From Methanospirillum hungatei (lineage in GTDB: Archaea > Halobacteriota > Methanomicrobia > Methanomicrobiales > Methanospirillaceae): a stretch of DNA of 10,000 bases. The notes under the pieces were generated by a model. That model was given only the letters and a program-made list of their open reading frames with translations, did no database searches and was not told where the DNA came from. The position numbers and the translations under genes were made by a program. The stretch is from assembly GCF_020216685.1 (NCBI RefSeq), contig NZ_JAIWNS010000039.1, positions 1-10,000 on the forward strand, given 5' to 3'. The stretch's first letter is position 1. Each line of letters opens with the position of its first letter. Positions 4,639 through 10,000 of this stretch are shown here, piece by piece.

Positions 4639-5877
4639 TCACTCACCTATTTTCATCTTTTTTACAATATTTTCTGCTGCGAGTGCCCCGGTGGAGAACG
4701 CAGCCTGCAGGTTATACCCTCCACAGTCCCCGTCAATATCAAGAACCTCGCCGATGCAGTACAGACCTGGTACGATACGGGACTCCATGCTCTCTTTTTT
4801 CACCTCATCAAGAGACACTCCTCCCCGTGAGACCATGGCTTCATTCTCTCCGCCTAATTTCATCTCCTTGACCGGGTATTCAAGCAGCAGGGGTATTAAC
4901 CGGTTCCTCATCTCCTTTGGAAATTGCGCACAGGTCATATCAGGGGGAACTTCTGCCAGTTCCATGGAAAATCTCACAAACCGTTCAGGAAGCGGAAGGC
5001 TGGCAAGGATAGTCTTTACCTGTTTCACCCCGCCTGATGAGAAACGGGAGATCAGGTCCTCCCTGGCGGAATTGATATTTGTATACTGAATGAATGAGAC
5101 CCGGAGTTCATCTCCGGTTCTGATATACCGGGACATATCAAGAATTCCAGGGCCTGAAAAGCCGGTGTGGGTGATGAGAAGATCTCCTCGTGCTTCATGC
5201 ACCTTCTTCTTCTCCCGGTACAACGTGAGCGGCACCTCTGAGAAGGACATCCCGGAAAGGTCCCTGAAGGGAAAATTCGGAATATGAATCGGTGTCAGAG
5301 CAGGACCTGGTTCTGCAATCGTATGCCCGAGAGCCTGTGCAAGGGTATATCCGTCGCCGGTGGATCCCGTTGCAGGATAGGTATATCCCCCGGTTGCGAG
5401 CACAACTCCTGCACTATGATACGTATCTCCTCTGGTGATAACCGTAAATCCGGAGGTGTCATGACTGAGGGTACACACCGGCTCGCCGGTATGGATGCTG
5501 ACCCCTGCCTCATTCGCTTCTTTGAGCAGGACACTCAGGATATCCCGTGCCTTTCCTGATTCCGGGAAGTACTTGCCATTCCCATCATCACGAAACGGCA
5601 CTCCCCGGTCCTGGAAAAAACTGATGAGCGTATCATTTGAGAAATGCATCAGGGCAGGTCTGATAAACCTTCCATGATCCCCGTAATGGGAGATGAATTC
5701 AGATATCGGTCCGGTATGGGTGAGGTTACACTGACCTGAACCTGAGAGGAGCAGTTTTCTCCCGCAGGATGGCATCTTTTCGAGGAGAAGGGTCTTGCAC
5801 CCCCCTTTTCCTAAAAGGAGAGAGCAGAAAAGACCTGCTGGCCCTCCGCCGATAACGATGACGGCATACTCTTTCAT
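4639..5877 (-). CDS. HI0933/YhiN-family flavoprotein (NAD(P)/FAD-dependent oxidoreductase)
   Basis: A 412-residue soluble flavoprotein. The N-terminal Rossmann fold binds FAD: VIVIGGGPAG (6-15) and, 18 residues on, the ribose-binding E33 at the end of strand TLLLE. It is followed by GRKLLLSGSGQCNLTHT, the signature of the HI0933/YhiN (BaiN-like) family. Other family marks are ATGGYTYPATGSTGDGY, the middle TP-x-L-x-P segment (ALTPIHIP), and the C-terminal FAD contact GEVLDIDGDCGGYNLQ followed by AAFSTG. Length fits the family (about 400). Members are widespread in bacteria and archaea, but their substrates are mostly unknown; a bacterial relative (BaiN) was linked to bile-acid dehydroxylation, which says nothing firm about this protein. 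AAGGA six bases before the ATG supports the start. The gene is probably monocistronic, separated from the next upstream gene by T-runs. Confidence 0.9.
   Translation of the reverse strand: MKEYAVIVIGGGPAGLFCSLLLGKGGCKTLLLEKMPSCGRKLLLSGSGQCNLTHTGPISEFISHYGDHGRFIRPALMHFSNDTLISFFQDRGVPFRDDGNGKYFPESGKARDILSVLLKEANEAGVSIHTGEPVCTLSHDTSGFTVITRGDTYHSAGVVLATGGYTYPATGSTGDGYTLAQALGHTIAEPGPALTPIHIPNFPFRDLSGMSFSEVPLTLYREKKKVHEARGDLLITHTGFSGPGILDMSRYIRTGDELRVSFIQYTNINSAREDLISRFSSGGVKQVKTILASLPLPERFVRFSMELAEVPPDMTCAQFPKEMRNRLIPLLLEYPVKEMKLGGENEAMVSRGGVSLDEVKKESMESRIVPGLYCIGEVLDIDGDCGGYNLQAAFSTGALAAENIVKKMKIGE
4658..4663 (+). terminator. T-run likely terminating cheW inside the convergent gene
   Basis: Six consecutive Ts lie 28 bases after the cheW stop. 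They are encoded within the lysine-rich C-terminus of the flavoprotein on the opposite strand. With only 8 bases between the two stop codons, the cheW terminator must overlap its neighbour, and this is the only T-run close by. Confidence 0.4.
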
Positions 5878-5890
5878 ACACGTTCCTTGG

Positions 5891-5944
5891 AAAAAAGGGG
5901 CATTATATCAGGATGAGCGGTGAACCACTGCATTTTTTAAAAAA
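5891..5944 (-). terminator. T-runs ending the four-gene minus-strand cluster
   Basis: On the minus strand two six-T runs follow the stop of the zinc-ribbon gene, at 5939-5944 (14 bases downstream, within the palindrome TTTTTTAAAAAA) and 5891-5896 (after CCCC). Runs of this kind are the usual archaeal termination signal. They separate the right-hand cluster from the flavoprotein gene transcribed in the same direction. Confidence 0.5.
5902..5910 (-). promoter_or_regulatory. TATA-like box before the flavoprotein gene
   Basis: The minus strand reads TGATATAAT here. Standard spacing would start transcription at about 5879, almost at the ATG (5877), which would leave out the AAGGA ribosome binding site at 5884-5888. 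Either the start lies slightly farther upstream or the box is not the one used, so this call is weak. Confidence 0.25.
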
Positions 5945-5957
5945 CCAGGGTTTGGGA

Positions 5958-7007
5958 TTATATCTCCCCGAATTTGAAGTTATCAAAGGCGACATGGACC
6001 GGCTGCTCTTTGATAAATCCCTGTTCTGCAAGGCGGGATACAAAGAACCCGATGTCCCCGTGGGTACGTGACGTATCTGCTATGGACCTGACCATCTTTC
6101 CGTTGATATAAAAGCTCAGTGTATTTCCTTCAGCCTTGATCCCGAGCCGGTTTGTCTCATACCCCTTATTCAGAATATAGGTCTCGGTCAGGGGAATCAT
6201 CTCATACACCTTTCCGTCCATATGTTTCCTGACCGTGAACCAGCCACGGCCATTGATTCCGAATGAGTAGTAGTTCCCGGACTCAAAGCGGAATATCATC
6301 CCGTACTGGCCGGTGAGCGGACCAGAATCAAGCCGTGCTTCCACCTCTGCAACGAAATCTGTGACATCCTTTCCAAGAAGGGCACGGTCGGAGAGGTCTT
6401 CTCCCTTCTGGATCATATGATACTCTCCCCCGGAGTAATACTTCAGGAACGTATCACTCTCATACGATCCCCACCCGCTCTCTTTATCTGAAAAGTTGTC
6501 AAACTGGGTGTATCCGGTCCCTGACTGAACATCTGGTGTCGGCTTTGGAGTCTCGATTATTTCCTTGGTCACTTCAGGCGTAATTTTTGGAACCTGGACT
6601 GGTGTCTGGTCAGGAGGGGCGGATGGCAGAAAGAACAATGCCAGGATAAGGATGATTCCCACGCCGATTATCCCTGCAAGAAAAGCCATATCCCGGTTAG
6701 CCGGCAGGGGAATCTGCATCCGTTTTCTTCCGGCAGGCTCTTTGAAGTCTCCTTCCGGTTCCAGTACCGGTCCTTTCAGTGGTTTTGCTTTTGGTTGTGG
6801 TTGTGGTTGTGGTTGAGGCTCTGGTTCTGGTTTTGCTTTTGGTTTCGGCTTTTCAGGGATGATATCATCTGAGAAGAGATCATCGTACGGTGATATCGGT
6901 TCTACGTGTGGTGCAGGTTCATCATCTATCGGCATGGCACAATATGCACAGATCCGGGCATCCGGTCTGTTCTCTTTTCCACATGACGGGCAGGATACCT
7001 TCTTCAT
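5958..7007 (-). CDS. Zinc-ribbon, single-pass membrane protein with a lectin-like C-terminal domain
   Basis: A 349-residue protein of modular design. Residues 1-25 are a zinc ribbon (C6-x2-C9 and C20-x2-C23, in CPSCGKENRPDARICAYC). A low-complexity linker rich in P, K, E and Q (about 51-76, with PQ repeats) and a basic patch (GRKRM) follow. One membrane helix spans about 107-127. A threonine/proline spacer leads to a domain from about 169 to the end. That domain opens FDNFSDKESGW and shows a YYSGGEYHM, a GMIFRF and a GWFTVRK strand, then IKAEGNTLSFYINGK and a last strand VAFDNFKFGE, the layout of concanavalin/DUF1080-type jelly-roll domains. The ribbon should be cytosolic and the jelly roll outside, where it might bind glycan; binding is inference. 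Its ATG overlaps the stop of the alanine dehydrogenase gene (ATGA), with GGAG before it, so translation is coupled. Confidence 0.8.
   Translation of the reverse strand: MKKVSCPSCGKENRPDARICAYCAMPIDDEPAPHVEPISPYDDLFSDDIIPEKPKPKAKPEPEPQPQPQPQPKAKPLKGPVLEPEGDFKEPAGRKRMQIPLPANRDMAFLAGIIGVGIILILALFFLPSAPPDQTPVQVPKITPEVTKEIIETPKPTPDVQSGTGYTQFDNFSDKESGWGSYESDTFLKYYSGGEYHMIQKGEDLSDRALLGKDVTDFVAEVEARLDSGPLTGQYGMIFRFESGNYYSFGINGRGWFTVRKHMDGKVYEMIPLTETYILNKGYETNRLGIKAEGNTLSFYINGKMVRSIADTSRTHGDIGFFVSRLAEQGFIKEQPVHVAFDNFKFGEI
6793..6816 (-). repeat. Tandem hexamer repeat encoding a PQ tract
   Basis: Three exact GGTTGT units and a fourth GGTTGA lie in a row, encoding alternating proline and glutamine in the linker of the zinc-ribbon membrane protein. 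A 16-base direct repeat flanks the tract (6781-6796 and 6829-6844), encoding the repeated PKAKP motif. Hexamer slippage would change linker length without breaking the frame. Confidence 0.7.
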
Positions 7008-7978
7008 TCTCTCACTCCGATAATGCCCGGTGTTGCGGCATTCTGCATAAATGGCAGGTCAATGGTTCTTCCCTTTCCTATGGCAAGGCGGGCTGCTGCA
7101 AGATCGGTAATAGACAGCCCGGTTGAGTCAAAAACCGTGACGGTGCCGGGGGATGGTTTTGGGATCGCCCCGGTCAGCACCCTGCCAAGAGTCCCCGTGA
7201 TCTCCGATGGGGAATAGAGTCCCAGACTGATTGGCACATTCACCTCTCCGGAATGGACAGCCTGGTCCATGTCATCTACAAACACATCCGCCCTCTTCAG
7301 TATGGCGGGGTCAAGTTCCTGTTTTCCGGGAGCATCAGCCCCCATGGCATTGATATGGGCTCCGTCAGCGATCCATGCATCGTGAATAAGGGGAGTCTTT
7401 GAGGGGGTTACGGTCAGAAGGACATCAGCCCCTGCAGCAGACTCGATATCGGTGGATCGTATGGGGAGATGGGAGTTGCGCTGCACAAACTCATCTGCAT
7501 GAGAGGCAGACCGTGACCATACCAGCACCTCCTCAGGCTCAAAGACCTGGGAGAGGGCTAAAAGACCGGATTCTGCCTGTCTGCCTGATCCAATAATCCC
7601 AAGAGTCCCTGATGTTTTGTGAGCCAGAGCTCTGGTTGCCACCGCTGCACAAGCTCCGGTCCGAAGGTCGGTGAGCGTGGTTGCATTCAGAACCGCAACG
7701 GGCGTTCCGGTCGGAGGGTCCAGAAGAATGGTGACCGCCATGACGGTTGGCAGCCCGGCCTTCCGGTTTTCCGGGTGGACATTCACAATCTTTACCCCTG
7801 CAGTCTCAAGGGAGGGGATATAGGAAGGCATTGTTCTGAAATCACCCCCCGGAAGATTTACATAGACCTTCGGGGGCATAATGCTCCTTCCCGCACCGTG
7901 ATCCAAGAATGCAGATTCAACTGCAGATATCAGATCACTCATCTCTATCACCTCTTCTGGCGCCGGATAGTACTGCAT
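7004..7978 (-). CDS. Alanine dehydrogenase / ornithine cyclodeaminase family enzyme
   Basis: A 324-residue cytosolic enzyme of the ornithine cyclodeaminase/mu-crystallin family, to which the archaeal NAD-dependent alanine dehydrogenase belongs (pyruvate + NH3 + NADH to alanine). Visible marks: MPPK (34-37), the active-site lysine K63 in GVKIVNVHPEN, R106 in DLRTGA, the dinucleotide-binding GIIGSGRQAE (G127 on), and INAMGADAPGKQELD carrying the catalytic aspartate seen in archaeal alanine dehydrogenase. Ornithine cyclodeaminase, or another imine-reducing activity, cannot be excluded from sequence alone. The frame continues upstream to ATG 8050, but the ATG at 7976-7978 is preferred because homologs begin about 10 residues before the first helix and GAGGAG lies upstream, although its spacing (about 11) is long. 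The gene follows the serine hydrolase by 112 bases and its stop overlaps the ATG of the zinc-ribbon protein. Confidence 0.85.
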   Translation of the reverse strand: MQYYPAPEEVIEMSDLISAVESAFLDHGAGRSIMPPKVYVNLPGGDFRTMPSYIPSLETAGVKIVNVHPENRKAGLPTVMAVTILLDPPTGTPVAVLNATTLTDLRTGACAAVATRALAHKTSGTLGIIGSGRQAESGLLALSQVFEPEEVLVWSRSASHADEFVQRNSHLPIRSTDIESAAGADVLLTVTPSKTPLIHDAWIADGAHINAMGADAPGKQELDPAILKRADVFVDDMDQAVHSGEVNVPISLGLYSPSEITGTLGRVLTGAIPKPSPGTVTVFDSTGLSITDLAAARLAIGKGRTIDLPFMQNAATPGIIGVRE

Positions 7979-8009
7979 ATCGATTATTTCTCCTCTTTCT
8001 GCCCTTTTG

Positions 8010-8024
8010 TCCGGAGTATCCGGA
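8010..8024. repeat. Paired TCCGGA palindromes upstream of the alanine dehydrogenase gene
   Basis: TCCGGA-GTA-TCCGGA: two copies of a self-complementary hexamer separated by three bases, 32 bases before the preferred start codon. It could be a regulatory site or a small RNA hairpin in the leader, or chance. The existence of a promoter in this 112-base gap is not shown. Confidence 0.3.
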
Positions 8025-8090
8025 TATGTTCTGGTATGGCAGGCCTGCATGAGGGTCAGGATTTCCTTCTTAGTATGCTCCTATGATTGG

Positions 8091-9311
8091 TTATCTTTTC
8101 TCCAGCATCAGTCTGATGAGTGGAATGGCTACATCAGATTCAACATGGGTGTCTGAAAAGTATGCCGTATTGGCAAGGACAACAACACCAATCCCCATAT
8201 CCTTCACAAATGCAATATCGGCCATGAACCGGTTGGTCTCTCCGGCCTTGAGGTGGACTCTTGGTATGCCTTCGGTCTCAAAGGTATCCCAGAAGAGTGA
8301 CTGCCAGAGTTCCACCTCTTCAGTGGATCTGATGGTTCGTGGCTCATGCGACCGGTTGACCGCTTCCTTCAGTCCGTCCGGCACATCCAGAAATCCCAGC
8401 TGCAGGGCAAGGTAGACGGCCATATCATCCGCATCAGATATCATTCCCGCCGTCGGTGTCCAGAACTCATTGTACCTGATGACCATCCCTTCGTCATGAT
8501 TTGGGGCATATCCCCGGTAGCCGACCGCAGAACGTTCGAGAAGGTCAGACCTCCATCCAGCTCCCGTGCTGTTCATGCCAAGAGGATCAAGGATACGCTC
8601 TTTTACGAGCTCAGGGTAGGTCCGGTTCTGCACCCTGGCAACGATATCTCCTGCGATGGCCGTTCCGGCATTTGAGTACTCCCATGCCTCACCAGGAGAA
8701 CGGGTCAGAGTCAGGTTGCTGATCCAGGCATACACCAGATCGGCGGGTATCTCCTCATACCCCCTGAAGGTTGATTCAGCCTGTGTTTCGATTGGGTCAC
8801 TCTCCTTCTGGTACCGGTAAAAATCATCCGGCACATTGGGGAGTGCTGAGGTGTGGGTTGCAAGATCAGAGAGGGTTATCTCCCTGCCCTGCCATGAGGG
8901 AACGGTCACCCCCTCCGGAACATAGGTCTGTATGGGGAGAGACAGGTTTACCATCCCCCGAAGCTCTGCATCGGCGAGCAGAAGACCGGTGAAGGTCTTT
9001 GAAACGGATCCAACCTCAAAGGTAGTGCGGTTATCAGGGGGCAGACCCATCGTCCGGTCAGCATCTCCAAAGGTATAGAGTGCGGATCCGTTCCGGTCCT
9101 CAAGGATGATGACAAGGCATGGATATGTACCGTTCCTGACAAGCGGCTGTGCAACCGACGCAACCTCCTCAGCGGAGAGTATTGAGAATTTACCCGGAGC
9201 ACTTATCCGCCATTCTTCCGGACTCATCATTCCTGCAACCGGAAGGCAGAGCAGAAGGAGGAACAGAAGTAAAATCACCGCCCAGCCAGTTTTATTCAGA
9301 TTTCGTATCAT
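8091..9311 (-). CDS. Beta-lactamase/penicillin-binding-protein family serine hydrolase, exported
   Basis: A 406-residue serine hydrolase of the class C beta-lactamase fold (COG1680). Residues 1-27 form a signal peptide or membrane anchor (basic start, long leucine stretch, LPVAG). The catalytic motifs are S102-V-S-K105 (VGSVSKTFTG), Y212-S-N214 (WEYSNAGTAIAG) and probably K355-A-G357 (HLKAGETNRF) in the KTG position. LSDLATHTSALP is also typical. It therefore should act outside the membrane as an esterase, peptidase or amidase. Archaea lack peptidoglycan, and in most such proteins the substrate is unknown; true beta-lactamase activity is not implied. Its ATG overlaps the stop of the SdpI-like gene (ATGA), with AAAGGAG eight bases before it, so the two are translationally coupled. 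The alanine dehydrogenase follows after 112 bases without a T-run. Confidence 0.9.
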   Translation of the reverse strand: MIRNLNKTGWAVILLLFLLLLCLPVAGMMSPEEWRISAPGKFSILSAEEVASVAQPLVRNGTYPCLVIILEDRNGSALYTFGDADRTMGLPPDNRTTFEVGSVSKTFTGLLLADAELRGMVNLSLPIQTYVPEGVTVPSWQGREITLSDLATHTSALPNVPDDFYRYQKESDPIETQAESTFRGYEEIPADLVYAWISNLTLTRSPGEAWEYSNAGTAIAGDIVARVQNRTYPELVKERILDPLGMNSTGAGWRSDLLERSAVGYRGYAPNHDEGMVIRYNEFWTPTAGMISDADDMAVYLALQLGFLDVPDGLKEAVNRSHEPRTIRSTEEVELWQSLFWDTFETEGIPRVHLKAGETNRFMADIAFVKDMGIGVVVLANTAYFSDTHVESDVAIPLIRLMLEKR

Positions 9312-9946
9312 ACCGCTTTCTCCTTTTTCCAGATGATATACGAATAGACGACAAGATATATGGTTCCTATGATGACCGGAAGAAGAATGAAGAGATATGC
9401 ATACTCCGGCACCAGGATCCCAAGCAGGCAGAGAAGAGCGACGATGAGAAATACCCGGAACCCTCGTTCATGGGTCGCCTTCCATACTGCATCACTCTCC
9501 ATGGTCCAGGGTGTCCGTATCCCGGCAAACCAGTTTGGTTTTACCTGACGGATAAAAAATGCTATTCCTCCCATAAGGATCGCAAACAACACAGAAATTA
9601 CCTGGTTCATCGGAACTTCTATTCCAAGAGCCCAGAGTATGGTGATGAGAAAGAGCAGGAAGAAGAAGATATTGAGGAGCAGAATAAGTCCGTCATATGC
9701 TCCCTGAAATTCCCGGTAGGCTTCCCATCTGGGATCATACCGGGGAAGAATTATCATAAGCAGGGTTATCCCCACCATCAGGGCCGGGATGAGGATGGTA
9801 CCTGGAAAAACCGGCATTGTCCCGTCCACTTCACCCTGAATATTCCAGTGGGTAGGAATTTCGTCCGGAAGGGCGGGGAAAACAATGAATACAATTCCAA
9901 AGGTCAGGAGAATGAGGATTATTGTGAGTATCCGAAGCAACTGCAT
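9308..9946 (-). CDS. SdpI-like multi-pass membrane protein (DUF1648 + SdpI)
   Basis: A 212-residue integral membrane protein with six predicted helices (about 4-24, 48-68, 86-107, 114-132, 163-179 and 183-206). The first loop has the DUF1648 signature LPDEIPTHWNIQGEVDG (26-42). The loop after helix 4 has KPNWFAGIRTPWTMESDAVW followed by KATHERGF, the characteristic SdpI/YhfL motif. SdpI of Bacillus subtilis is the immunity protein against the toxin SdpC and also signals toxin to the repressor SdpR; many relatives in archaea have no known toxin. No ArsR-type sdpR or sdpC-like gene is in view, though sequence to the right of 10000 is missing. The ATG at 9944-9946 has no clear ribosome binding site. 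The stop overlaps the start of the serine hydrolase gene, so the two form a coupled pair. Confidence 0.88.
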   Translation of the reverse strand: MQLLRILTIILILLTFGIVFIVFPALPDEIPTHWNIQGEVDGTMPVFPGTILIPALMVGITLLMIILPRYDPRWEAYREFQGAYDGLILLLNIFFFLLFLITILWALGIEVPMNQVISVLFAILMGGIAFFIRQVKPNWFAGIRTPWTMESDAVWKATHERGFRVFLIVALLCLLGILVPEYAYLFILLPVIIGTIYLVVYSYIIWKKEKAV

Positions 9947-9963
9947 ACTCGTATATATGCGTT

Positions 9964-9977
9964 AGAACATAGGTTCT
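9964..9977. promoter_or_regulatory. Inverted repeat upstream of the SdpI-like gene, possible operator
   Basis: AGAAC-ATAG-GTTCT is a perfect 5-base inverted repeat with a 4-base centre, 17 bases before the ATG. A TATA-like CATATATAC (9951-9959) lies between it and the ATG but is too close to the start codon to act as a conventional box for this ATG. Binding by an SdpR/ArsR-type regulator is conceivable, but no such gene is seen here. Confidence 0.3.
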
Positions 9978-10000
9978 TTTCTATTCTCATACTGATCCCT

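Noticed and set aside
7979..8050. Longer start for the alanine dehydrogenase (348 residues)
   Set aside because: The extra 24 residues are charged and unlike the usual N-terminus of the family; the ATG at 7978 fits known lengths better, although its ribosome binding site spacing is long.
8083..9336. Several plus-strand open frames opposite the serine hydrolase
   Set aside because: They lie antisense to a gene with clear catalytic motifs and are rich in serine, arginine and proline, as expected of shadow frames.
1..10000. CRISPR array, tRNA, rRNA or insertion sequence
   Set aside because: No regularly spaced repeats, cloverleaf-like patterns, rRNA-like stretches, transposase motifs or terminal inverted repeats were found by eye. 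A tRNA or ncRNA scan would settle this.

Overview
The window reads as chromosomal DNA of a methanogenic archaeon. The best guess is the Methanomicrobiales, possibly Methanospirillum or a close relative. That placement is an inference from gene content (stand-alone response regulator, cheW, an aldo/keto reductase fused to ferredoxin clusters, zinc-ribbon/transmembrane protein, archaeal-type alanine dehydrogenase), medium GC content, TATA-like boxes in front of genes, some apparently leaderless starts, and T-run terminators without strong hairpins. No ribosomal or other marker gene is present to prove it.

Layout. Positions 1-303 hold no intact gene, only two small hairpins and a T-run. From 304 to 932 on the minus strand lie an unrecognised 171-residue protein with a Walker-B-like segment and, 17 bases behind it with a perfect ribosome binding site, a 31-residue remnant that looks like the N-terminus of a histone-deacetylase/acetoin-utilisation family protein. 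A 122-residue TPR protein (1045-1413, minus) faces away from a two-gene plus-strand unit: a receiver-only response regulator (1838-2287) and an aldo/keto reductase with two 4Fe-4S clusters (2310-3551). A probable frameshifted gene (3575-3875, minus) follows. Then comes cheW (4106-4630, plus), which converges with an HI0933/YhiN-type flavoprotein (4639-5877, minus).

The right half, 5958-9946, is a tightly packed minus-strand cluster. In order of transcription it holds an SdpI-like membrane protein, a secreted or anchored beta-lactamase-family serine hydrolase (ATGA overlap), an alanine dehydrogenase/ornithine cyclodeaminase family enzyme (112-base gap), and a zinc-ribbon, single-pass membrane protein with a putative lectin-like outer domain (ATGA overlap). 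A T-run follows the last gene.

How the genes might work together. The regulator and cheW point to two-component and chemotaxis signalling, but no histidine kinase or other che gene is in view. The SdpI-like protein and the serine hydrolase are translationally coupled and both act at the cell envelope, so they may form a small envelope-defence or envelope-maintenance pair; that is inference. The zinc-ribbon protein coupled to alanine dehydrogenase has no obvious functional logic. No CRISPR array, rRNA, tRNA, insertion sequence or phage gene was recognised, and most of the window is ordinary core or lineage-specific chromosome. The most notable items are the two decayed genes, the SdpI/hydrolase pair and an 18-base dyad upstream of cheW.
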